A stretch of 37,915 nucleotides of DNA from Treponema sp. UBA792 (lineage in GTDB: Bacteria; Spirochaetota; Spirochaetia; Treponematales; Treponemataceae), in contig DBIW01000007.1 of NCBI GenBank assembly GCA_002296965.1, forward strand, positions 18,509-56,423. The letters are read 5' to 3'. Below the pieces are notes generated by a model, which had not been told where the DNA came from, ran no database searches, and was given only the letters and a program-made list of their open reading frames with translations. Shown here piece by piece: positions 17,115 to 25,018 of the stretch. Position 1 is the stretch's first letter, and every line of letters begins with the position of its first letter. The translations under genes were made by a program, and so were the position numbers.

Positions 17115-18023
17115 ATGCCAATAAAAATTCAGTCAGACCTGCCGGCCTGCGGAATTCTGGAAAAAGAGAACATATTCGTGATGACGGAAAAACGCGCGGC
17201 GGCACAGGACATCCGCCCGCTGAAAATCGCCATCGTAAACCTCATGCCGACAAAGGAAGTCACGGAGACGCAGCTTCTGCGGCTTTTGGGAAACACGCCG
17301 CTTCAGATTGAAATCTCGCTGGTCAGAATGGAGAACCACCGGTACAGACATACAGGAGAACAGTATCTTGACCGCTTCTACATTCCGTCAAGCGAGATTT
17401 TCAGACAGAAATTCGACGGAATGATAATAACCGGCGCGCCGGTGGAGCAGCTGGAATTTGAGGATGTAGACTACTGGAACGAGCTTTGCACGATAATGGA
17501 CTATGCAAGGCGCAATGTGTTCTCGACGCTCTATGTCTGCTGGGGCGCATTTGCGGGACTGTATCACCTTTACGGAATAAGGAAATTTCCGCTTGAGAAA
17601 AAACTTTCCGGCGTTTTCATGAATTTCCGGACGACTCCCGGAGAACCGCTGCTGCGCGGATTTGACGACACGTTTCCGATTCCCCAGTCAAGGCACACGA
17701 CAATCAGGAAAGATGACGTGACGGAACGCAACGGAATAACTGTGCTCGCGGAATCTCCAGAGGCCGGAGTCACGCTGATAAAGTCCGATGACAACCGCGA
17801 GATTTTCATGACCGGCCACCTTGAATACGACACGCTGACGCTGTCTGAGGAATACTGGCGCGACATAAAAAAGGGGATGAATGTCCCTCTACCCAAAAAC
17901 TATTTTCCTAACAACAACTCAAGCCTTCCGCCGTCATCATATTGGCGCAGCACGGCCCATCTTTTCTATTCAAACTGGCTGAACTACTACGTATATCAGG
18001 AGACGCCGTTCAATTTTATCTGA
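17115..18023 (+). CDS. metA: homoserine O-acetyltransferase (MetA type)
   Basis: 302-aa MetA-family acyltransferase that activates homoserine for methionine synthesis. The catalytic Cys is residue 142 (YVCWGAFAGLYHLYG) and the catalytic pair His235/Glu237 lies in GHLEYD, in exact register with characterised members. Residue 111, which decides the acyl donor in this family, is Glu (TGAPVEQLEF) rather than the Gly of E. coli; by established structure-function work this predicts acetyl-CoA as donor, so homoserine O-acetyltransferase is a better name than succinyltransferase. GGAG lies 6 bases before the ATG. galT follows after 32 bases. Confidence 0.93.
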   Translation: MPIKIQSDLPACGILEKENIFVMTEKRAAAQDIRPLKIAIVNLMPTKEVTETQLLRLLGNTPLQIEISLVRMENHRYRHTGEQYLDRFYIPSSEIFRQKFDGMIITGAPVEQLEFEDVDYWNELCTIMDYARRNVFSTLYVCWGAFAGLYHLYGIRKFPLEKKLSGVFMNFRTTPGEPLLRGFDDTFPIPQSRHTTIRKDDVTERNGITVLAESPEAGVTLIKSDDNREIFMTGHLEYDTLTLSEEYWRDIKKGMNVPLPKNYFPNNNSSLPPSSYWRSTAHLFYSNWLNYYVYQETPFNFI

Positions 18024-18055
18024 CACGGACTTACGGAAATCACAACGGAGGAAAC

Positions 18056-19570
18056 ATGACGGTTTTCGAGAACATAAACAGACTCATCGGGTATGCGGTG
18101 AAGACGGGGCTTGTCGCCGGGGATGACGTGACATTCATCAAGAACAGGCTTCTTGAACTGTTCCGGCTGGATGGATTCCAGACCCAGGAACAGGCGGAAG
18201 ATATTCCTGACCAGGATCGGGACGGACTGGAGGAAATCCTCGGAGAGCTTCTGGACTTCGCGGCGGAGAGAGGAATCTTTGCGGACACAGGAACAGGCTC
18301 CAGGGACCTGTTCGACACAAAGATAATGGGGCTTCTGGTTCCGCCGCCGTCTGCCGTCCGGGAAAAATTCCGCACGCTTGAACAAGGCGGAGGCTCTCAG
18401 GCCGCGACGGACTGGTTCTACAGATTCAGCTGCGACACCGACTATATCAGACGCTACAGAATCCGCCGTGACGAAAAATGGACGACGGAGACTCCGTTCG
18501 GAATTCTCGACATCACGATAAACCTCTCCAAGCCGGAGAAGGATCCAAGGGCGATAGCTGCCGCCGGGAAAGCAGGACAGGGCGGATATCCGCAATGTCT
18601 TCTCTGCCGCGAGAACGAAGGATACGCCGGCAGACCTGACCATGCGGCAAGGCAGAACCACCGCATAATTCCGCTCGAACTGAACGGCGAGCGCTGGTGG
18701 CTTCAATACTCACCGTACGTCTACTACAACGAGCACTGCATTGTGTTCAGCGACACCCACAGTCCGATGAGCATCGCTCCGGAGACGTTTGTGCGCCTGC
18801 TTGATTTTGTAACCGAATTTCCCCACTACACGATAGGAAGCAACGCCGACCTTCCGATTGTGGGAGGCTCGATTCTTACGCACAACCATTTTCAGGGAGG
18901 TCACTACGAATTCCCGATGGCGCGCGCGGAGAACGACATGGAATTCAGCATCGCAGGCTTTCCGGAAGTAAAGGCGCATACACTCAGATGGCAGATGTCG
19001 GTGATAAGACTGAATTCAGACGACAGGAATGCGCTCGCCCGTGCCGCCGCGCATATTCTTGAGAAATGGCGGAGCTACACCGATGCCGGCGCTTTCATCT
19101 TCGCGCATACGGACGGAATTCCGCACAACACGGTAACTCCCATAGCAAGGCGGCGCGGAGACGGATATGAGCTTGACCTTGTCCTGAGGAACAACATAAC
19201 CACGGAGGAACATCCGCTGGGTGTCTTCCATCCGCACGCGGAGCTTCATCACATAAAAAAGGAGAACATCGGACTTATAGAGGTGATGGGAGTCGCGATT
19301 CTTCCGTCCAGGCTGAAGAACGAGCTTTCTCTGCTTGCGGATACTATGTGCGGAAAAAGGGACATCGCCACGGACGGACTTCTCTCAAAACACGCGGAAT
19401 GGGCCGCCGGAATTCTCCAGAGGCATCCGGAATTCGGCAGAAGCAATGCGGAGCAGATTCTAAGGCAGGAGACAGGGCTTGTATTCTCAAAAGTTCTGGA
19501 GGACGCCGGAGTCTACAAATTCACCGCGGACGGAAAAGCCGCATTCGCAAGATTCATCTCCGTACTGTAG
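18056..19570 (+). CDS. galT: UDP-glucose--hexose-1-phosphate uridylyltransferase, type II
   Basis: 504-aa GalT of the second (Firmicutes-like) family, which swaps UMP between UDP-glucose and galactose-1-phosphate in the Leloir pathway. Typical segments: CLLCRENEGYAGRPDHAARQ in the middle, then the active-site region GGSILTHNHFQGGHYEF with its His residues. Length fits the family. The start at 18056 is supported by GGAGGAAAC; the frame is open upstream into metA, but that part is the metA tail. Why it follows metA is unclear; galK and galE are not in the window. Confidence 0.88.
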   Translation: MTVFENINRLIGYAVKTGLVAGDDVTFIKNRLLELFRLDGFQTQEQAEDIPDQDRDGLEEILGELLDFAAERGIFADTGTGSRDLFDTKIMGLLVPPPSAVREKFRTLEQGGGSQAATDWFYRFSCDTDYIRRYRIRRDEKWTTETPFGILDITINLSKPEKDPRAIAAAGKAGQGGYPQCLLCRENEGYAGRPDHAARQNHRIIPLELNGERWWLQYSPYVYYNEHCIVFSDTHSPMSIAPETFVRLLDFVTEFPHYTIGSNADLPIVGGSILTHNHFQGGHYEFPMARAENDMEFSIAGFPEVKAHTLRWQMSVIRLNSDDRNALARAAAHILEKWRSYTDAGAFIFAHTDGIPHNTVTPIARRRGDGYELDLVLRNNITTEEHPLGVFHPHAELHHIKKENIGLIEVMGVAILPSRLKNELSLLADTMCGKRDIATDGLLSKHAEWAAGILQRHPEFGRSNAEQILRQETGLVFSKVLEDAGVYKFTADGKAAFARFISVL

Positions 19571-19585
19571 GGGCATACAACGCGC

Positions 19586-19642
19586 CGCATGAGGTTTCCG
19601 TCTCAGGCATTCTCAAGACACCGGGAACGGAAACCTCATGCG
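19586..19642. repeat. 16-bp inverted repeat between converging genes
   Basis: Perfect 16-base arms (19586-19601 and 19627-19642; core GCATGAGGTTTCCGT) separated by 25 bases, filling the space between the stops of galT and the symporter gene. It probably works as a bidirectional terminator, but there is no T-tract and the loop is unusually large. Confidence 0.55.
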
Positions 19643-19644
19643 TG

Positions 19645-21102
19645 TCAGCTGAAGGCCCTGTCAACAATATCCTGCGGAACCTTCGGCGTGAATGCGGATA
19701 CGGCAGGAACCACGGCAAAAGGAATGATCATCGCAACGGACGCAGCGAGCGGAGACCTGTCCGCGCCCAAAAGCATTGTCAGTATTATCGCAGCTGCGGC
19801 GCCGGAATAAAGCCCGGCATAGGCTCCGGCCTTGGTGACACGGCGGCTGTATATTCCGAGCACATACGGAGCAAGGAACCCTCCGGACAGGACTCCCCAG
19901 GAAAGCGACATCAGCGTCACGATAAAACCGATCTGAAGCTTGGAAATCAGATAAGAGCCTAGAATGAACACCGCGCTCAGAATCCTCATCATAGCGACGG
20001 ACTGCTTCTCGCCCACATCCCTGTGCATATATCCTTTATAAAGGTCTATCGTTATTGCGGATGAGCTTACCAGAACCATCGATGCGAGCGTGGACATGGA
20101 GGCCGACAGCACAAGCAGCATTATCACCGCAAGAAGACCTTCGGGAAGATAGGCCGACAGCAGCGACGGAACAATCAGGTCGTAGTTTATGGAGCCGTCC
20201 GCAAGCCGGGGAACCGTATCCAGGCCGAAAAAGACATGACCGAGAGTTCCGGTAAAATATGCGCTGAGTCCGATCACAAGCGCGAAAACCGTCGTAATCA
20301 GAGCGGCCTTCGGTATCACCTTCTCGTTCTTTATCGCATAGAATTTCTGGACCATCTGCGGAAGCCCCCAGGAGCCGACGCTCGTCATGAAAATCAGCGA
20401 GGCGACTGTAACCGCGGACGGACGGTCAGCCGCCGGGACATGGGCCGCATAGTTCACGTTCACGGCCCGGACAGCCTCAGAAAATCCGCCGGCCTTTACG
20501 GTAAGCACGACCACCATCAGAACAGCGCCGCCGAGCATAATGAACCCCTGGATAAAGTCGGTCAGGGTGACGGCGAAATATCCTCCGAGAACAAGATAAA
20601 TTCCGGTAATCGCCACAAGAATCACCAGCGCAAGATCGAACGATATGTTGAACGTGGACTCAAACAGATGCCCAAGCCCCTTGAACACGGATGCGGAATA
20701 CGGAAGCAGGAACACGAAAATCAGGACAGCGGAAATCATCTTTATATGGTCGCTTCCATATCGCGCCTCAAGAAATTCCGGCATCGTCATGGTGTCAAGA
20801 TTCTGCGTCATACGCCTTGTGCGGCCGGCAAGAAGAATCCAGGCGGCGCAGGCTCCAAGCAGGGCGTTTCCGGCGCCAATCAGAAGCGACTGGAATCCGA
20901 AGCCCCAGCCCTGCTTTCCGGCAAAGCCGATGAAAACCGCCGCCGAAAAATATGTCGTTCCGTAGGCGAATGCGGACATCCAGGGACCTACGCTGCGGCC
21001 GCCAAGAAAAAAGTCGTTCAGCGTGGCGGTCTTTCTCATTCCCCAGATTCCGACACATATCATCACGACAAGAAAAACAAGAAGCAGTATAAGACTGTAC
21101 AT
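19645..21102 (-). CDS. Sodium:solute symporter (SSS family)
   Basis: 485-aa inner-membrane protein with about 13 hydrophobic segments and the SSS/PutP layout: an N-terminal helix followed by DFFLGGRSVGPWMSAFAYG, then AGNALLGACAAWILLAGRTRRM, and later SASMSTLASMVLVSSSAITIDLY. It should import an organic solute with Na+. The substrate cannot be read out, but it is the last gene of the ior-paaK run (30 bases after the paaK stop, GGAGG before the ATG), so an aromatic or branched acid or amino acid is plausible. Confidence 0.85.
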   Translation of the reverse strand: MYSLILLLVFLVVMICVGIWGMRKTATLNDFFLGGRSVGPWMSAFAYGTTYFSAAVFIGFAGKQGWGFGFQSLLIGAGNALLGACAAWILLAGRTRRMTQNLDTMTMPEFLEARYGSDHIKMISAVLIFVFLLPYSASVFKGLGHLFESTFNISFDLALVILVAITGIYLVLGGYFAVTLTDFIQGFIMLGGAVLMVVVLTVKAGGFSEAVRAVNVNYAAHVPAADRPSAVTVASLIFMTSVGSWGLPQMVQKFYAIKNEKVIPKAALITTVFALVIGLSAYFTGTLGHVFFGLDTVPRLADGSINYDLIVPSLLSAYLPEGLLAVIMLLVLSASMSTLASMVLVSSSAITIDLYKGYMHRDVGEKQSVAMMRILSAVFILGSYLISKLQIGFIVTLMSLSWGVLSGGFLAPYVLGIYSRRVTKAGAYAGLYSGAAAAIILTMLLGADRSPLAASVAMIIPFAVVPAVSAFTPKVPQDIVDRAFS

Positions 21103-21132
21103 AAAAATTCCTCCAATACGACCCGATCCGGC

Positions 21133-22371
21133 TCAGCTGAAGCGCCTGTCGTCAATGCGCTTCGTCTTCTTCTCGCTGCGAGGAAGCTCCCCCTCGCCCA
21201 CAATCTGAACTTTTGGAGTCAGATTGTATTTTGACTTGAAATTCAGCGCGATTGTCAGCGCGGCCTCCGTCCTGTCGGTTCCGCCCTCCACCTCAACCGT
21301 CAGCGTCATCTCGTCCTTTCCGCCGGCGTGCTCTATCACCGCGCGGTATTCGCTTGACGTTCCGGGAACAGACTTTATCACGTCCTCGATTGTTCCGGGA
21401 AAAATTATATTCCCCTTCACCTTCACCATGTCGTCGCTCCGTCCGAGGATAGGCGTTATTCGCGGATAGGGCGAGCCGCACGGACACGCGCCAGGAACAA
21501 AAGCAGCAAGGTCATGGGTCCTGAAGCGGAACAGCGGAGCGCCCTCCTTTACGAGCGTCGTCAGGGTGATTTCCCCAAGCTCACCGTCCTTTACAGGAAG
21601 TCCGGTCTGCGGATCCAAAATCTCGACATAGACAAAATCGTCAAAAATATGAATTCCGTCCTGCTCCTGACAGCTTATCCCTATTCCGGGCCCGTAACAT
21701 TCGGTCAGACCGTAAATGTCGTAAAGCTCGATTCCGAGGATGTTTTTTATACGCGCGCGCATCTTGTCGCCCCAACGTTCGGAACCGATCACGCCCTTTC
21801 TGAGGCATATCTTGTCCCGGATTCCGCGGCTCTCGACCTGTTCGGCAAGAAGCAGCGCATAGGAGGATGTGGCGCAGATTACGGTTGACTTCAGGTCGCG
21901 CATCATCTGCAGCTGCTTCTCCGTGTTTCCAGGTCCCATCGGAATGGCCATCGCGCCGAGCTTCTCGCAGCCGAGCTGGAATCCTATTCCGGCGGTCCAG
22001 AGTCCGTAGCCCGGCGTAATCTGAATTCTGTCCTTTCTCGTGATTCCGGCAATCTCATAGCAGCGCGCGAACATGAGCGCCCAGTCGTCAACATCTTTCT
22101 GCGTGTAGGGAATTATAACCGGAGTTCCGGTCGTTCCGCTGGAAGAATGGATTCTGACAATCTGCTCCTCCGGAACGGCGGCAAGTCCGAGCGGATAGGC
22201 ATCACGCAGCTCCTGCTTTGAGCTGAACGGCAGGCGCTCGAAATCAGCCTGTGTCCTTATGTCCTCCGGATTTATATCCCTGAATTTTTCCTCATAAAAG
22301 GGATTTCCGCACATCTTGACGCGCCGGATCTGGTTCCGCACCTGTCCAAGCTGTTTTTCTGTAATCTGCAT
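21133..22371 (-). CDS. paaK: phenylacetate--CoA ligase
   Basis: 412-aa adenylate-forming enzyme of the PaaK family that joins arylacetates to CoA with ATP. The ATP-binding loop HSSSGTTGTPV, the YDIYGLTECYGPG motif and the C-terminal GRSDDMVKVKGNIIFP segment are present. The GTG three codons upstream is rejected because AGGTGG lies 5 bases before the ATG at 22371. It forms a set with iorAB: indolepyruvate/phenylpyruvate to arylacetyl-CoA, with PaaK recycling free arylacetates or, in reverse, conserving energy. It has its own promoter in the 92-base gap after iorB. Confidence 0.9.
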   Translation of the reverse strand: MQITEKQLGQVRNQIRRVKMCGNPFYEEKFRDINPEDIRTQADFERLPFSSKQELRDAYPLGLAAVPEEQIVRIHSSSGTTGTPVIIPYTQKDVDDWALMFARCYEIAGITRKDRIQITPGYGLWTAGIGFQLGCEKLGAMAIPMGPGNTEKQLQMMRDLKSTVICATSSYALLLAEQVESRGIRDKICLRKGVIGSERWGDKMRARIKNILGIELYDIYGLTECYGPGIGISCQEQDGIHIFDDFVYVEILDPQTGLPVKDGELGEITLTTLVKEGAPLFRFRTHDLAAFVPGACPCGSPYPRITPILGRSDDMVKVKGNIIFPGTIEDVIKSVPGTSSEYRAVIEHAGGKDEMTLTVEVEGGTDRTEAALTIALNFKSKYNLTPKVQIVGEGELPRSEKKTKRIDDRRFS

Positions 22372-22400
22372 ATACTCCACCTGAATGTCTGTTTCTTCAC

Positions 22401-22429
22401 ATAGTAACTTATAAGTATATTTCTGTCAA
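22401..22429 (-). promoter_or_regulatory. paaK promoter with palindrome in the spacer
   Basis: Minus strand: perfect -35 TTGACA (22424-22429), 17-base spacer, -10 TACTAT (22401-22406). The spacer contains a perfect 10-base palindrome ACTTATAAGT (22407-22416) next to the -10, a candidate regulator site. It allows paaK and the symporter to be expressed apart from iorAB. Confidence 0.6.
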
Positions 22430-22463
22430 CAGGAACACACAAATGCTCAACAAATGACCGGAG

Positions 22464-23042
22464 TCATCCGTTATTCGCGGAGAACCAGCCGAGCGCATTT
22501 ATGTTCAACCCGACGAACTCCGGCCGGACTGAATTCTCTATTGCCGGAATGAGATTCTCACGGCGGATGATTCCTGTCCCGCAGGCCGCCCCAAGAAGAA
22601 CCATATTCACGACGCGCGTACTTCCAAGCTCCCGGCAGGCCGCATCCGTATCGACAGCGACCACATTCATTCCGGCGGCGGAAAGCGATTCCAGCATTTC
22701 GCCGGCAGTGAAAATTTTTCCGCCGAGACTCGCCGCGACACCCTGAACAGCCGCCGTGCTCACGACAACCGTGCCGCCGGCCTTCATATATGGAAGATTT
22801 CTTGCAGCCTCGCACGGCTCAAACGCAATCATCATGTCCGCCTGGCCGAGCGGAATCAGGGGCGACCAGCAGTTTTCACCGATTCTGACGTGGCTTACGA
22901 CTGAGCCGCCGCGCTGAGCCATTCCGATTGTCTCAGCGGAGAGAACATTTTTTCCGTCCGCCATCGCAGCGCCGGAGACCAGCTTAGCGGCAAGAACAGT
23001 TCCCTGTCCGCCGATTCCGCATATCAAGATATTCACACTCAT
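22464..23042 (-). CDS. iorB: indolepyruvate:ferredoxin oxidoreductase, beta subunit
   Basis: 192-aa gamma-type domain subunit. It starts with NILICGIGGQGTVLAAKL, the hallmark of the 2-oxoacid:acceptor oxidoreductase gamma domain, followed by GMAQRGGSVVSHVRIG. With IorA it oxidises aryl-2-oxoacids from aromatic amino acid transamination to aryl-acetyl-CoA, reducing ferredoxin. GGCGG precedes the ATG, which lies 12 bases after the iorA stop. Confidence 0.92.
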   Translation of the reverse strand: MSVNILICGIGGQGTVLAAKLVSGAAMADGKNVLSAETIGMAQRGGSVVSHVRIGENCWSPLIPLGQADMMIAFEPCEAARNLPYMKAGGTVVVSTAAVQGVAASLGGKIFTAGEMLESLSAAGMNVVAVDTDAACRELGSTRVVNMVLLGAACGTGIIRRENLIPAIENSVRPEFVGLNINALGWFSANNG

Positions 23043-23054
23043 TTTTTTCCGCCT

Positions 23055-24881
23055 TTAATTTTTTGAAGCAATCGCGTCCACCGGACAAATCTGCGAGCAC
23101 AATGAACAGCCTGTGCAGAGCGATGAATCAACCTGAGCTTTTTTGCCGTTCATGCCAAGCGCAGGACAGCCGATTTCGTTTATGCATTTTTTGCAGCCGA
23201 CGCATTTTTCATTTTCAACGTAAAGAGCAGGCTTTCTAAATTCCTTGAATTCTTCCTTGCGCAAAAGTGCGATACACGGAGACTTGAAAATCACCGCGCT
23301 GACTCCTTCGTGCGAATCGCATTCCTTTACCGCCGCAATGCTTTCTTCCAAGACAAACGGATTTACCGTAACGACTGGCTCAACTCCAACCGCCTTGAGG
23401 ATTTTTTCGATGCTGATTTTTTCCGTGATTTCGCCCATCATCGTAACGCCTGTTCCAGGATGAGGCTGATGTCCCGTCATCGCAGTTGTGGAATTGTCCA
23501 GAATGCAGATTGTCTGACGCGCCTGATTGTAGACCGCATTGACAACGCCAGTGATTCCCGAAGCGAAGAAAGTCGAGTCGCCGATAAATGAAAAGCAGTG
23601 CCTGTCATTTTCCGCATGAAAAAATCCCTGCGCCATAGTTATGTCCGCGCCCATGCAAAGGCAAGTGTCGCACATATCAAGCGGCTTGGCGTTTCCCAAA
23701 GTGTAGCATCCGATGTCGCCGCAATAGACAGTCTTCTCGCCTTTCATCGCCTGCTTTACCGCATAAAAACTCGCACGGTGAGGACAGCCAGCGCAAAGAA
23801 CAGGAGGACGCACAGGAAGAGGAGGAAGAGCGGGCGACGGCAGCTTGGGAACAGGAACCGAAAGAAAGGATGCGATATTCTCCATAACGGACGCGACGGA
23901 ATTCTCACCGGCGGCGCAGGTCATTCCGTCAAATTTTCCATGGACACAGCACGAAAGATTTCCGTGTGCCTTCACGACAAGCAGATTCTCTTCTATGAAC
24001 GGATCAAGCTCCTCTACGACAAGAACATGGGTCCGCGCGGACATGAATTCCTCGGCGGCCGGAGATGGAAACGGATACGGTGTTCCGATTTTCATAAGAG
24101 GAACATCTCTCTGCCCCAGAAGCTCAAGCGCCTCCTTCACATAGGCATAGCTTATTCCGCCGCAGACAATGCCAAGATTTCCGCCGCCACCGTTCTCGAC
24201 AGGATTCAGTCTTCCGGCCGAAAAGAATTCCGGAAGCTCCGACAGATTGCGCTCAAAAATCCGCTTATGGTTCATATACGAGAGGCGCGGAAAAATCACC
24301 CAGCGCGAAGAATCCTTTTTGAATTCATCATGGGGACGGCAAGGCTCAAGCTCCGGCATCTCCATCGACTGATACGCATGGTCAACACGGGTCGTGGGAC
24401 GCAGCAGAACCGGCGTCCGGAATTTCTCGGAAATCACGAACGCCTCCTGAACCATCAGAAACGCCTCCTCAGGCGACGAAGGATCAAGAACCGGAATTTT
24501 GGAGAACGAGCCGAATGTCCGCGTGTCCTGCTCCGTCTGGCTTGAGATCGGCCCCGGATCGTCGGCGCAGACAATCACCATTCCGCCCTTTATTCCGACG
24601 TACGAAAGGCACATCACCGGATCAGCGGCCACATTCAGGCCGACCTGCTTCATGGTCACAAGCGTGCGCGCACCGGCAATGCTCGCTCCGGCCGCAACTT
24701 CGACGGCGGCCTTCTCGTTCACCGACCATTCCACATATACTCCGGTTTTCTGCCGGTATTTCGCAACAAATTCTATTATCTCACTGGAGGGAGTTCCGGG
24801 ATAACCCGACACAAGTCCGACTCCAGCCTTCAGCGCGCCGAGAGCAACCGCCTGGTTTCCCATTATCATCTGCCTGGACAT
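23055..24881 (-). CDS. iorA: indolepyruvate:ferredoxin oxidoreductase, alpha subunit
   Basis: 608 aa. N-terminal pyruvate-oxidoreductase domain (GYPGTPSSEIIEF), central thiamine-diphosphate domain (GDIGCYTLG, GDSTFFASGITG, ILDNSTTAMTGHQPHPGTG), and a C-terminal two-cluster ferredoxin with Cys at 560, 563, 566, 572 and 589, 592, 595, 599. It forms the catalytic core of IOR, an oxygen-sensitive enzyme of amino acid-fermenting anaerobes. The start is ATG at 24881 behind GGTGG rather than the adjacent TTG. First gene of the ior-paaK-symporter run; divergent from the lipoprotein gene. Confidence 0.94.
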   Translation of the reverse strand: MSRQMIMGNQAVALGALKAGVGLVSGYPGTPSSEIIEFVAKYRQKTGVYVEWSVNEKAAVEVAAGASIAGARTLVTMKQVGLNVAADPVMCLSYVGIKGGMVIVCADDPGPISSQTEQDTRTFGSFSKIPVLDPSSPEEAFLMVQEAFVISEKFRTPVLLRPTTRVDHAYQSMEMPELEPCRPHDEFKKDSSRWVIFPRLSYMNHKRIFERNLSELPEFFSAGRLNPVENGGGGNLGIVCGGISYAYVKEALELLGQRDVPLMKIGTPYPFPSPAAEEFMSARTHVLVVEELDPFIEENLLVVKAHGNLSCCVHGKFDGMTCAAGENSVASVMENIASFLSVPVPKLPSPALPPLPVRPPVLCAGCPHRASFYAVKQAMKGEKTVYCGDIGCYTLGNAKPLDMCDTCLCMGADITMAQGFFHAENDRHCFSFIGDSTFFASGITGVVNAVYNQARQTICILDNSTTAMTGHQPHPGTGVTMMGEITEKISIEKILKAVGVEPVVTVNPFVLEESIAAVKECDSHEGVSAVIFKSPCIALLRKEEFKEFRKPALYVENEKCVGCKKCINEIGCPALGMNGKKAQVDSSLCTGCSLCSQICPVDAIASKN

Positions 24882-24912
24882 CAATCCACCGCCTTCTTCT
24901 GGTTTTTACAGA

Positions 24913-24921
24913 AGATTAGCA
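24913..24921 (-). promoter_or_regulatory. Candidate iorA -10
   Basis: Minus-strand TGC-TAATCT about 31 bases before the iorA ATG; no convincing -35. Weak call. Confidence 0.35.
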
Positions 24922-24960
24922 CAAAAACAGTTTTGCCGCCACAAGGAGAAAAACACCGCC

Positions 24961-24990
24961 TTGACAGTACAGTAGGGGGGGGGGTAAAAT
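24961..24990 (+). promoter_or_regulatory. Poly-G promoter, candidate phase-variable switch
   Basis: A perfect -35 TTGACA (24961-24966) and a good -10 TAAAAT (24985-24990) are separated by 18 bases, of which the last ten are an unbroken G tract (24975-24984). Slipped-strand changes would alter the spacer length: nine Gs would give the optimal 17. The predicted start near 24997 leaves a short leader holding GGAG (25009-25012) before the lipoprotein ATG. Poly-G tracts placed like this control tpr transcription in T. pallidum. Confidence 0.75.
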
Positions 24991-25018
24991 AAGACACTAT
25001 TTTAATCTGGAGCAAGAA

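Noticed and set aside
17942..18055. Longer galT start inside metA
   Set aside because: The extra 38 codons are the metA tail read in another frame; GGAGGAAAC marks the ATG at 18056.
20236..21234. 332-codon plus-strand open frame
   Set aside because: Antisense to the symporter and the end of paaK; very basic, low-information translation typical of shadow frames.
23598..24545. 315-codon plus-strand open frame
   Set aside because: Antisense to iorA, which is fully supported by cofactor motifs.
24975..24984. Poly-G run as an assembly or sequencing artefact
   Set aside because: The length could be off by one or two, but its exact fit between a consensus -35 and -10 argues for a real element; kept as a finding with a read-level check.
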